A stretch of DNA of 50,467 bases from Bacteroidota bacterium (GTDB taxonomy: Bacteria > Bacteroidota > Bacteroidia > Bacteroidales > UBA7960), in contig JAGXRQ010000036.1 in assembly GCA_018335675.1 (NCBI GenBank), positions 1-50,467 on the forward strand, given 5' to 3'. Below, piece after piece: positions 43,346-50,467 of the stretch. A model generated the notes under the pieces. That model searched no databases and was not told where the DNA came from. It worked only from the letters and a program-made list of their open reading frames with translations. Position 1 is the stretch's first letter. The number at the start of each line of letters is the position of its first letter. Both the position numbers and the translations under genes were made by a program.

Positions 43346-44707
43346 ATGTCAAAAGTAATAAAAATACGCAAGGGGTTAAATATCCCGCTTATAGGCGAAG
43401 CAGAAAAAATTTTAACAACCCTACCAAGGTCGAATGTATATTCAATAAAACCTGCTGACTTTCACGGATTAACACCAAAAATGTTAATTAATGAAGGTGA
43501 GAAAGTTAAACCCGGGACTCCTTTATTCAAGGATAAGTATAATGAGGATGTAATATTTACATCTCCTGTAAGTGGTACTTTTTCCGGTTTAATAAGGGGA
43601 GATAAGAGAAAGATTCTTGAAGTGCAAATTAAACCTGAAGAAACAGATGATTATGTTGATTTTGGAGCAAGGGATCCATTATCATTAGATAGGGCAGAAG
43701 TTGTTAGTAAAATTCTTCAAAGTGGTTTGTGGCCTGTAATTCGTCAAAGACCATATTCTGTTATCGCCAAAACATCTGATAACCCAAAGAGCATTTTTGT
43801 GGCGGCTTTTAGTTCGGTACCTTTAGGGCCTGATCTTGATTTTATTGTAAATGGTCAGGAAGCAACTTTTCAAACAGGGTTGAATGCGTTGTCTAAATTA
43901 ACAAATGGCAAAGTTCATCTTTCACTCCATAATGAAAATTCTATTTCTAAAGCCTATACTGACGCTAAAAATGTTGAAATACATTATTTTAAAGGGCCTC
44001 ATCCTGCCGGGAATGTTGGTATTCAGATACATCATATAGATCCTATCAATAAAGGAGATGTTGTTTGGTATCTTGATGTGCAGGGTGTTATTATGATTGG
44101 AAGATTGTTTGAAAAGGGAATTTATGACGCAAGGAAGATAGTTGCTCTTGTTGGTTCTGAAGCATCAAATCAAAGATATTTTAAACTAATCAATGGTGCT
44201 TGTGTAAAGTCTGTTATTGAGAATAACTTAAAGCCTAATGACAGTAATGATATTAGAATTATCAGTGGAGATGTTTTAAGTGGCTCTATTGTTAGCAACG
44301 ATGGTTTTATTGGTTTTTATGACCAGATGATTAGTGTGATTCCTGAAGGTAATAAGCCTGAATTTGTAGGATGGATTACTCCCCAGCTTAATAAGTTCAG
44401 TATTTCAAGAACATTTTTCTCTTTCCTAACTCCCTGGAAAAAATACAGAATTGACACAAACATTAGAAGTGGGGAAAGACCTTTTGTTGTTACCGGTCAG
44501 TATGAAAAGGTTCTTCCTATGGATATTTACCCTGTTCAATTGTTGAAAGCTATTTTGGCCGGAGATATTGAGTTAATGGAAAAGCTGGGAATTTATGAAG
44601 TTGCTCCTGAAGACCTCGCTCTTTGCGAATTTGTTTGTTCTTCAAAAACAGAAGTTCAGCATATTATTCGCGAAGGACTGGATTTGATTAAAAAAGAATT
44701 TGAATAA
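43346..44707 (+). CDS. nqrA: Na+-translocating NADH:quinone reductase subunit A
   Basis: The ATG at 43346 (another ATG lies one codon before) starts the normal NqrA N-terminus SKVIKIRKGLNIPLIGEA. The product is 453 residues. Family blocks include YSIKPADFHGLTPKMLINEG, SPVSGTFSGLIRGDKRKILE, the HPAGNVGIQIHHIDPINKGD region and KSGER-like TNIRSGERPFVVTGQYEKVLPMD (as separate segments). NqrA is the peripheral cytoplasmic subunit that contributes to quinone handling. First gene of the operon with its own promoter. Confidence 0.95.
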   Translation: MSKVIKIRKGLNIPLIGEAEKILTTLPRSNVYSIKPADFHGLTPKMLINEGEKVKPGTPLFKDKYNEDVIFTSPVSGTFSGLIRGDKRKILEVQIKPEETDDYVDFGARDPLSLDRAEVVSKILQSGLWPVIRQRPYSVIAKTSDNPKSIFVAAFSSVPLGPDLDFIVNGQEATFQTGLNALSKLTNGKVHLSLHNENSISKAYTDAKNVEIHYFKGPHPAGNVGIQIHHIDPINKGDVVWYLDVQGVIMIGRLFEKGIYDARKIVALVGSEASNQRYFKLINGACVKSVIENNLKPNDSNDIRIISGDVLSGSIVSNDGFIGFYDQMISVIPEGNKPEFVGWITPQLNKFSISRTFFSFLTPWKKYRIDTNIRSGERPFVVTGQYEKVLPMDIYPVQLLKAILAGDIELMEKLGIYEVAPEDLALCEFVCSSKTEVQHIIREGLDLIKKEFE

Positions 44708-44752
44708 GATATTATGTTTTTGTAGAATTGTTAAACCAAAAACTATCAAACA

Positions 44753-45952
44753 TTGAAAGCATTAGAAAAACTTGTAAATAAAGTTAAACCTAGCTTCGAA
44801 AAAGGCGGCAAATTTCACAAGCTGCATCGCACTTTCGAAGCCTTTGAAACTTTTCTTTTTGTTCAGGGTAGGGTTACATATACCGGAAGCCACATAAGAG
44901 ACGCAATTGATATGAAGAGAACGATGATGTTTGTGATCATTGCTCTTATGCCGGCAATGCTATTTGGTATGTGGAATGTTGGATTTCAGCATTACAATGC
45001 AATTGGCTTATTTGACGCGAGTCTTATAGATAGATTTCTGTTTGGATTTTTTAAGGTACTGCCTATAATAGTTGTGTCTTATGTTTCAGGTCTTGCTGTT
45101 GAATTTGTTTTTGCAACTTTAAGAGATCACGAAGTTAATGAAGGGTTTCTTGTTTCAGGGATGTTAATTCCTCTAATTGTGCCTGTTACTACTCCTTTGT
45201 GGATGGTCGCCTTAGCTACTATTTTTGCTGTCATTATCGGTAAAGAAGTTTTTGGTGGAACAGGTATGAATATAGTTAACCCGGCGCTTCTTGCTCGTGC
45301 ATTCTTGTTTTTTGCTTATCCTGCTTATATGTCGGGTGAGGTTTATACTGATACTACTTTAAAAGCCGGACAAATGCTTGTTGATGGGTTCTCCGGAGCT
45401 ACTCCTCTTTCTTTTGGTGCTCTGGCTGCCAGCGGTCAATTATCATTGGCTGAATTAAATTCATCACTGCCATCCGTTATGGAAATGTTTATAGGTTACA
45501 TTCCGGGCGTAATTGGTGAAACTTCCACTCTTGCAATTTTATTAGGAGCAATAATTCTTGTTCTTACCGGAATAGGTAGTTTGAGAATTATGTTGTCGGT
45601 TGTTGCTGGTGGATTGTTTATGGGTGGTATCTTTAATCTTTTTGCTGTTAATCCTTTTATGGAAATACCCGCTTATTATCACCTAATGTTAGGTGGTTTC
45701 GCTTTTGGAGCTGTTTTTATGGCAACTGATCCTGTTACAGCTTCTCAAACTGGTACCGGCAAATATATATATGGATTTTTAATCGGTGTAATAACCATAT
45801 TAATAAGGGTTGTTAATCCTGCTTATCCTGAAGGTATGATGCTGGCGATACTTCTTATGAACGTATTTGCGCCACTTATCGACCATTATGTTGTTCAGGC
45901 AAATATTAAACGCAGGCTAAAAAGAATGAATACGTCAACTGTTAAAGTTTAA
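44753..45952 (+). CDS. nqrB: Na+-translocating NADH:quinone reductase subunit B
   Basis: The 399-residue protein begins at a TTG codon. The segment KALEKLVNKVKPSFEKGGKF after it fits the conserved NqrB start and no ATG is available until residue 54, so the TTG is well supported. It has about ten membrane segments. FMN is covalently bound at the Thr of SGATPLS (Thr217). NqrB carries FMN and riboflavin and forms part of the sodium channel. It starts 45 bases after nqrA. Confidence 0.95.
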   Translation: MKALEKLVNKVKPSFEKGGKFHKLHRTFEAFETFLFVQGRVTYTGSHIRDAIDMKRTMMFVIIALMPAMLFGMWNVGFQHYNAIGLFDASLIDRFLFGFFKVLPIIVVSYVSGLAVEFVFATLRDHEVNEGFLVSGMLIPLIVPVTTPLWMVALATIFAVIIGKEVFGGTGMNIVNPALLARAFLFFAYPAYMSGEVYTDTTLKAGQMLVDGFSGATPLSFGALAASGQLSLAELNSSLPSVMEMFIGYIPGVIGETSTLAILLGAIILVLTGIGSLRIMLSVVAGGLFMGGIFNLFAVNPFMEIPAYYHLMLGGFAFGAVFMATDPVTASQTGTGKYIYGFLIGVITILIRVVNPAYPEGMMLAILLMNVFAPLIDHYVVQANIKRRLKRMNTSTVKV

Positions 45953-45978
45953 TGTGTAACAATTGAAAAACAAAAACT

Positions 45979-46674
45979 ATGTATAGTAACAAATATATTT
46001 TTTTATATGCCAGCGCAATGGTTGTGATTGTTGCAGTTCTGTTATCTGTAGCGGCTACTGTTCTAACGCCATTTCAGGAGAAGAATGTCAGAATTGAAAA
46101 AATGCAGAATATTCTTTCCTCAATGAGTATAGAATCAACAAAGAAAAATGCCGAAGATGTTTTTGCTAAGCATATTATTGAATCTAAAGTAGTTAATTAC
46201 CTCGGAGAAGCCATACCCGGCGATGCTTTTGAAATTGACTTACTTGAAGAAAACAGAAAAGATATTTCCTTAAGAAGATTGCCTCTTTTTGTTGCGACGC
46301 TTAACAGCGACACATTGTATGTGATTCCATTGCATGGAGCCGGTTTATGGGGGCCTATTTGGGGATATGTAAGTCTTAAATCTGATCTAAACACTATTAT
46401 GGGTGCAAATTTCGACCATGCTTCAGAAACTCCTGGGCTTGGCGCTGAAATATCTACACCTGTTTTTGAAAGCCAGTTTACTGGAAAGAAATTATACGAT
46501 AACAACGGTGTGTTTCGCTCTGTTAAAACTATCAGAGGTGGTGCAGATGTATCAGATAATCACGGTGTTGATGGTATTTCTGGTGGTACAATTACATCCA
46601 ATGGACTTAGTTCAATGCTGGAACAAGGATTAAAAGTTTATGAACCATTTTTCAAAAAACTCAAGGATATATGA
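45979..46674 (+). CDS. nqrC: Na+-translocating NADH:quinone reductase subunit C
   Basis: The 231-residue protein has one N-terminal membrane segment (about 7-29) and a periplasmic FMN-binding domain. The covalent FMN site is SGGTITS with Thr204. GLWGPIWGYV and ASETPGLGAEI are the other conserved blocks. Its stop overlaps the nqrD start by four bases (ATGA), a sign of translational coupling. It starts 26 bases after nqrB with an A-rich leader. Confidence 0.95.
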   Translation: MYSNKYIFLYASAMVVIVAVLLSVAATVLTPFQEKNVRIEKMQNILSSMSIESTKKNAEDVFAKHIIESKVVNYLGEAIPGDAFEIDLLEENRKDISLRRLPLFVATLNSDTLYVIPLHGAGLWGPIWGYVSLKSDLNTIMGANFDHASETPGLGAEISTPVFESQFTGKKLYDNNGVFRSVKTIRGGADVSDNHGVDGISGGTITSNGLSSMLEQGLKVYEPFFKKLKDI

Positions 46675-47330
46675 GTGATAACAATATTCAAAAAAGAGAA
46701 CCTCTGTTTTCAATGAAAAACAGAAGGCTTCTTTCCAATCCTATTGGAAAGGAAAATCCTATTACGGTGCAAGTTCTAGGTATTTGTTCTGTGCTGGCTA
46801 TTACAGTTCAGCTGAAAACATCGCTGGTTATGGCGCTATCTGTTGTGGCAGTAATGGCATTAGCAAACGTAATAATTTCTTTGCTTAGAAAAACTATTCC
46901 ACCAAGAATCAGAATTATTGTTCAATTAATTGTTATTTCAGCTCTTGTGATATTGGTAGATCAGATTCTTAAAGCATTTGTGTACGATGTTAGTCGTCAG
47001 TTGTCGGTTTTTGTCGGACTTATCATCACCAACTGCATTATTATGGGCCGACTAGAAGCTTTTGCTTTAAGTAATAAAGTTTGGCCTTCTTTCCTCGATG
47101 GTATTGGAAATGCTGCCGGATATGGCGCCGTGCTTCTGGCCGTCGGGTTTATTAGAGAATTATTCGGGTCGGGTAGCATCTTTGGTTATAAAGTTATACC
47201 TCAGGCATTTTATGATATAGGATATGTGGATAATGGGCTTATGATATTGCCGCCTATGGCACTTATTACTGTTGGAGTAATTATTTGGGCTCATAGATCT
47301 AAAGACAAAAGCCTTGTTGATGTAAGTTAA
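46671..47330 (+). CDS. nqrD: Na+-translocating NADH:quinone reductase subunit D
   Basis: The 219-residue integral membrane protein has about six membrane segments and the family blocks NPIGKENPITVQVLGICS, GLIITNCIIMGRLEAFA and DGIGNAAGYGAVL. NqrD and NqrE are homologous, inverted and form the membrane iron-sulfur site between them; the TNC motif supplies Cys. It overlaps nqrC by four bases and is followed by nqrE after 24 bases. Confidence 0.95.
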   Translation: MSDNNIQKREPLFSMKNRRLLSNPIGKENPITVQVLGICSVLAITVQLKTSLVMALSVVAVMALANVIISLLRKTIPPRIRIIVQLIVISALVILVDQILKAFVYDVSRQLSVFVGLIITNCIIMGRLEAFALSNKVWPSFLDGIGNAAGYGAVLLAVGFIRELFGSGSIFGYKVIPQAFYDIGYVDNGLMILPPMALITVGVIIWAHRSKDKSLVDVS

Positions 47331-47354
47331 GTTTAATGTATTAATTGAAAAGCA

Positions 47355-47972
47355 ATGGAAGAATATCTAAATATTTTTGTAAGGTCAATCTTTGTTGACA
47401 ATATGGTGTTTGCATACTTTCTTGGTATGTGTTCATATTTGGCCGTTTCTAGAACAATCAATACTTCTGTTGGACTTGGTCTGGCTGTAATTTTTGTTTT
47501 AGGAATTACTGTTCCTGTTAATTATCTGCTTGAAAACTATGTGCTTGGGAAAGGTGCCCTTGCCTGGCTCGGCCCTCAATACGCTGATGTAAACCTTAGC
47601 TTTCTTACATTTATTATGTTTATCGCTATAATTGCAGCTATGGTTCAGCTTGTTGAAATGGTAATTGAGAAATTTAGCCCTACCTTGTATAGCAATCTTG
47701 GAATTTTTCTTCCTCTAATTGCCGTGAACTGTGCTATTCTTGGCGGGTCACTTTTTATGCAGCAAAGAAATTATGCTAATATCGGCGAAGCTGCAACTTT
47801 CGGATTAGGGAGTGGAATAGGCTGGTTTTTAGCTATTGTGGGAATTGCTGCAATACGCGAAAAAATTAAATATTCAAATGTGCCTGCTCCTTTAAGAGGC
47901 CTTGGTATTACTTTTATAATTACCGGTCTTATGGGTATTGCTTTTATGAGCTTTATGGGAATTCAATTGTAA
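47355..47972 (+). CDS. nqrE: Na+-translocating NADH:quinone reductase subunit E
   Basis: The 205-residue membrane protein has six predicted segments. It carries [20 protein letters not shown] near the start (with the Cys conserved in the family) and [18 protein letters not shown] in the middle (the second Cys). These Cys pair with those of NqrD to bind iron. The next gene starts 75 bases later, the longest gap in the operon. Confidence 0.95.
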   Translation: MEEYLNIFVRSIFVDNMVFAYFLGMCSYLAVSRTINTSVGLGLAVIFVLGITVPVNYLLENYVLGKGALAWLGPQYADVNLSFLTFIMFIAIIAAMVQLVEMVIEKFSPTLYSNLGIFLPLIAVNCAILGGSLFMQQRNYANIGEAATFGLGSGIGWFLAIVGIAAIREKIKYSNVPAPLRGLGITFIITGLMGIAFMSFMGIQL

Positions 47973-48047
47973 TAAGTTTGGTAAATAGATGTGATATGTT
48001 TACTGAGTAGTTTTGTTTTGATTAATGAATAATAAAAAGATCTGAAT

Positions 48048-49307
48048 ATGATGCTTCTGGAAATTGGAAACTTTGGAATAATAGGACTTAGTATTGCAAT
48101 ATTTTTTATTGTTATGCTTTTATTAGTTGCATTATTGCTTTATGCAAGAGCCAAGCTAGTTCCAAGCGGCCCTGTAAAAATTGTTATTAATAAAGATAAA
48201 GAGCTTGTTGCTGACTCAGGAAGTACTTTACTTAATACTTTAGCTCAGAATTCTATTTATCTCCCAAGTGCTTGTGGCGGTGGTGGAACTTGTGCAATGT
48301 GCAAATGCCAAGTGTTCTCCGGTGCCGGAAGTATTTTGCCAACAGAAGTTGGATATTTCACTAGAAAACAAATTCAGGAAAACTGGAGGTTAAGTTGTCA
48401 GGTTAAAGTTAGAGCTGATATTGAAATTGGAATCCCAAAAGAAATTTTCGGTATTAAGAAATGGGAATGTGAAGTTGTTTCTAATGATAATGTTGCAACT
48501 TTTATTAAGGAGTTTGTTGTTAAATTGCCGGAAGGTGAAAAGCTTGAGTTTAAATCTGGTGGATATATTCAAATAGACGTTCCTGCTATTGAGGTCGATT
48601 TTAAAGATATTAGTGTTGATAAGAAGTTCCGTGAAGATTGGGATAAGTATAAAATGTGGGATTTGAAAATGAAAAATCCTGAACCAATTTTTAGAGCATA
48701 TTCAATGGCCAATCACCCAGCTGAAGGTAATATTATCAAGCTTAATATCAGAATCGCAACTCCACCATGGGATGGTAAAAATGAAAAATTTATGGATGTG
48801 AATCCAGGTATTTGCTCTTCTTTTATATTTTCTCGTAAGCCTGGTGATAAAGTTGTTATATCTGGCCCTTATGGAGAATTCCACATTAAAGAAACAGAAA
48901 AGGAAATGGTTTATATTGGAGGTGGAGCTGGTATGGCACCTCTTCGTTCTCATATTTTTCATCTTTTTCATACTTTAAAGTCAAATAGAAAAGTTTCTTA
49001 TTGGTATGGAGCTCGATCTAAAAGAGAGGTGTTTTATGAGGATGAGTTTAGAAAAATAGAAATGGATTTTCCAAATTTCAAATTTAATATAGCCTTATCT
49101 GAACCATTACCTGAAGATAAATGGACAGGTTATACCGGATTTATTCATCAGGTAGTATTGGAAAACTATCTAAGCAAACATAATGAACCCGAAGAAATTG
49201 AATACTATCTTTGCGGGCCTCCTGTTATGAATGATGCAGTTTTAAAAATGCTTGATAACTTAGGAGTACCTGAAGAAAATATAGACCTTGATGATTTTGG
49301 AGGGTAA
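48048..49307 (+). CDS. nqrF: Na+-translocating NADH:quinone reductase subunit F
   Basis: The 419-residue protein has an N-terminal membrane helix (about 10-33), a [2Fe-2S] ferredoxin domain with Cys76, 82, 85 and 117 (ACGGGGTCAMC), an FAD domain with RAYSMANHP, and an NADH-binding domain ending YLCGPPVMNDAV. It is the NADH entry point of the complex. It ends 16 bases before the CDF transporter gene. The start is one of two adjacent ATGs. Confidence 0.95.
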   Translation: MMLLEIGNFGIIGLSIAIFFIVMLLLVALLLYARAKLVPSGPVKIVINKDKELVADSGSTLLNTLAQNSIYLPSACGGGGTCAMCKCQVFSGAGSILPTEVGYFTRKQIQENWRLSCQVKVRADIEIGIPKEIFGIKKWECEVVSNDNVATFIKEFVVKLPEGEKLEFKSGGYIQIDVPAIEVDFKDISVDKKFREDWDKYKMWDLKMKNPEPIFRAYSMANHPAEGNIIKLNIRIATPPWDGKNEKFMDVNPGICSSFIFSRKPGDKVVISGPYGEFHIKETEKEMVYIGGGAGMAPLRSHIFHLFHTLKSNRKVSYWYGARSKREVFYEDEFRKIEMDFPNFKFNIALSEPLPEDKWTGYTGFIHQVVLENYLSKHNEPEEIEYYLCGPPVMNDAVLKMLDNLGVPEENIDLDDFGG

Positions 49308-49323
49308 TCTTTCTTATTAAATA

Positions 49324-50214
49324 ATGAACAACGAACGCAAGTCGGCTGCGCAAAAAGTTACTTGGATTGGCTTTTTTGCGAATCTCCTGTTAATGGTTTT
49401 TAAACTGTTTGCAGGAATATATGGGCGAAGTTCTGCTATGATTGCCGACGCCATTCACTCTCTTAGTGACTTTGCTACAGATCTTGTTGTTGTTTTAGGA
49501 ATAAATATCTCATCAAAACCTCTTGACCTTACTCATAAATACGGACATGGTAAGGTCGAAACTCTTGCCACTGCATTTATCGGAATTGTTCTTTTTGGTG
49601 TGGGCATAGGTATTGCCTATTCAAGTATAATGAAGATTTATTCTCATTTTTATGTAAGTAATATTGTTCAGCCCGGAATGCTGGCTTTATATGCTGCTCT
49701 TTTTTCTATTCTGGTGAAAGAAATTCTATTTCATTATACTATAAGAATCGGAAAAAAAATTAAAAGTAGTGTTGTTTTAGCTAATGCTTGGCACCATAGA
49801 AGCGATGTTTTCTCTTCTGTTGGGACTTTAATTGGGATAGCGGGAGCAATTTTTCTCGGCGAAAAATGGGTTATTCTTGATCCTATTGCTGCATTGGTTG
49901 TGAGTTTCTTTATATTTAAAGTTGCATTTAAAATTGCTAGAGAAGCAATCCTAGAACTAATTGAAACATCTTTGCCTAAAGATCATGAACAAGAAATATT
50001 GAAAATTGCAGAAAATGTCGCCGGTGTGTACTTGCCACATGAGCTAAGAACTCGCCGTATAGGTAATGTTATAGCAATAGATTTACATATTAATGTGAAA
50101 AGTAGTCTTAATGTAAAAGAAGCTCACGATATTACTGTTGTTCTTGAAGATAAACTCAGACACGTATATGGTGAAGATACCTTTATCTCTATTCATGTTG
50201 AACCATTAGATTAG
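49324..50214 (+). CDS. Cation diffusion facilitator family metal transporter
   Basis: The 296-residue protein has six membrane segments in about residues 10-195 and a C-terminal cytoplasmic domain. Metal-site motifs are HxxxD-type: DAIHSLSDFATD and NAWHHRSDVFSS. The family exports zinc, iron or related divalent metals in exchange for protons; the specific metal cannot be read. The GKIGHGKVE-like block HKYGHGKVET fits. It is 16 bases after nqrF and may be co-transcribed, though its role is separate. Confidence 0.9.
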   Translation: MNNERKSAAQKVTWIGFFANLLLMVFKLFAGIYGRSSAMIADAIHSLSDFATDLVVVLGINISSKPLDLTHKYGHGKVETLATAFIGIVLFGVGIGIAYSSIMKIYSHFYVSNIVQPGMLALYAALFSILVKEILFHYTIRIGKKIKSSVVLANAWHHRSDVFSSVGTLIGIAGAIFLGEKWVILDPIAALVVSFFIFKVAFKIAREAILELIETSLPKDHEQEILKIAENVAGVYLPHELRTRRIGNVIAIDLHINVKSSLNVKEAHDITVVLEDKLRHVYGEDTFISIHVEPLD

Positions 50215-50252
50215 TATTAATAGCTAAGTTCTAAATATATCAGCAAATATAT

Positions 50253-50260
50253 TATCTTTG
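50253..50260 (+). promoter_or_regulatory. Putative -7 element of the right-end transposase
   Basis: TATCTTTG matches TAnnTTTG and ends 4 bases before the ATG, so transcripts would be nearly leaderless if this is used. It may equally be part of the element's terminal sequence. Confidence 0.35.
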
Positions 50261-50264
50261 CCAA

Positions 50265-50467
50265 ATGAAAACAATACAAGAAATCCGCAACTTATTCCAA
50301 GAGTTAACAGGAGCATCACAAGAGCAATTACTTGATGACTTATTAAAAGACTTTGAGTTAAAAGGTCAAGTATTAGAGAATGTGAAGCAAGAGCGTATAG
50401 AGAAAAGAATCATTAAATCATGTCCTCATTGCTCAAGTACAAAAGTGCACAAGCGAGGGAAACAAAA
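50265..50467 (+). CDS. Zinc-ribbon transposase (IS1/IS1595-like), N-terminal fragment
   Basis: The reading frame runs off the right edge after 67 codons. A helical N-terminal segment is followed by KSCPHCSSTKVHKRGKQ, the first half of the zinc ribbon that precedes the catalytic domain in IS1 and IS1595-family transposases. The catalytic part is outside the window, so the exact family is uncertain. A -7-like box lies immediately upstream. Confidence 0.75.
   Translation, partial: MKTIQEIRNLFQELTGASQEQLLDDLLKDFELKGQVLENVKQERIEKRIIKSCPHCSSTKVHKRGKQ

Overview
The window looks like part of an AT-rich chromosome from the phylum Bacteroidota, probably class Bacteroidia near the Bacteroidales/Marinilabiliales. 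The evidence is several independent type IX secretion system (T9SS) genes (a PKD-repeat cargo with a gliding-motility-type C-terminal domain, PorP/SprF, PorT, the DUF5103 plug protein), a complete Na+-translocating NADH:quinone reductase operon, a menaquinone methyltransferase, weak Shine-Dalgarno signals, and repeated TAnnTTTG promoter elements. Both ends fall inside transposase genes (IS30 type on the left, an IS1/IS1595-like zinc-ribbon type on the right), so the window may be one assembly contig that stopped at repeats.

Layout. 1-3550: IS30 fragment with an imperfect palindrome, an archaeal-type gatD without gatE, a DUF362 protein and a DUF6599-like protein. 3570-5843: a zinc-ribbon protein of unknown role, tRNA-Leu(UAA), tRNA-Gly(GCC), an OmpH/Skp chaperone and a gamma carbonic anhydrase. 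5920-11627: nadB, then the 2-oxoglutarate dehydrogenase genes odhB and odhA. 11861-20463: a 1.9-kilo-residue PKD-repeat T9SS cargo and its PorP/SprF partner, a TPR protein and an M48 lipoprotein protease.

20482-26220 (minus strand) is the most distinctive part. An octaheme tetrathionate-reductase-family cytochrome c and a b-type cytochrome are followed by a double-rhodanese lipoprotein, a split YeeE/YedE (thiosulfate-transporter-like) pair whose second half carries a rhodanese domain, and a membrane-anchored rhodanese. Three of these proteins end in Gly-Gly-Cys after a similar beta-prone tail, and two of their rhodanese domains lack the catalytic cysteine. I infer an envelope sulfur-relay or sulfur-respiration module that uses C-terminal cysteine arms.

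26351-31291 (minus) holds a SiaC (DUF1987) protein, a TPR/SpoIIE-type phosphatase, an OmpA protein and an OmpL47-like repeat protein, apparently one operon linking a phosphorylation switch to the envelope. 31611-40951 has a YgiQ radical SAM protein, a small membrane protein, a sirtuin, a SpoU methyltransferase, an FAD protein, PorT, UbiE/MenG, PdxH and an aminotransferase. 41107-43208 has a membrane-anchored hypothetical protein, ThiS and the T9SS plug protein. 43346-49307 is nqrABCDEF, followed by a CDF metal transporter and the right-hand transposase.

Taken together the genes suggest a respiring organism with a Na+-motive chain, menaquinone, an oxidative TCA step, and the ability to pass electrons to or from sulfur compounds at the cell envelope. 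No rRNA, CRISPR array, phage or classical defence system was seen.
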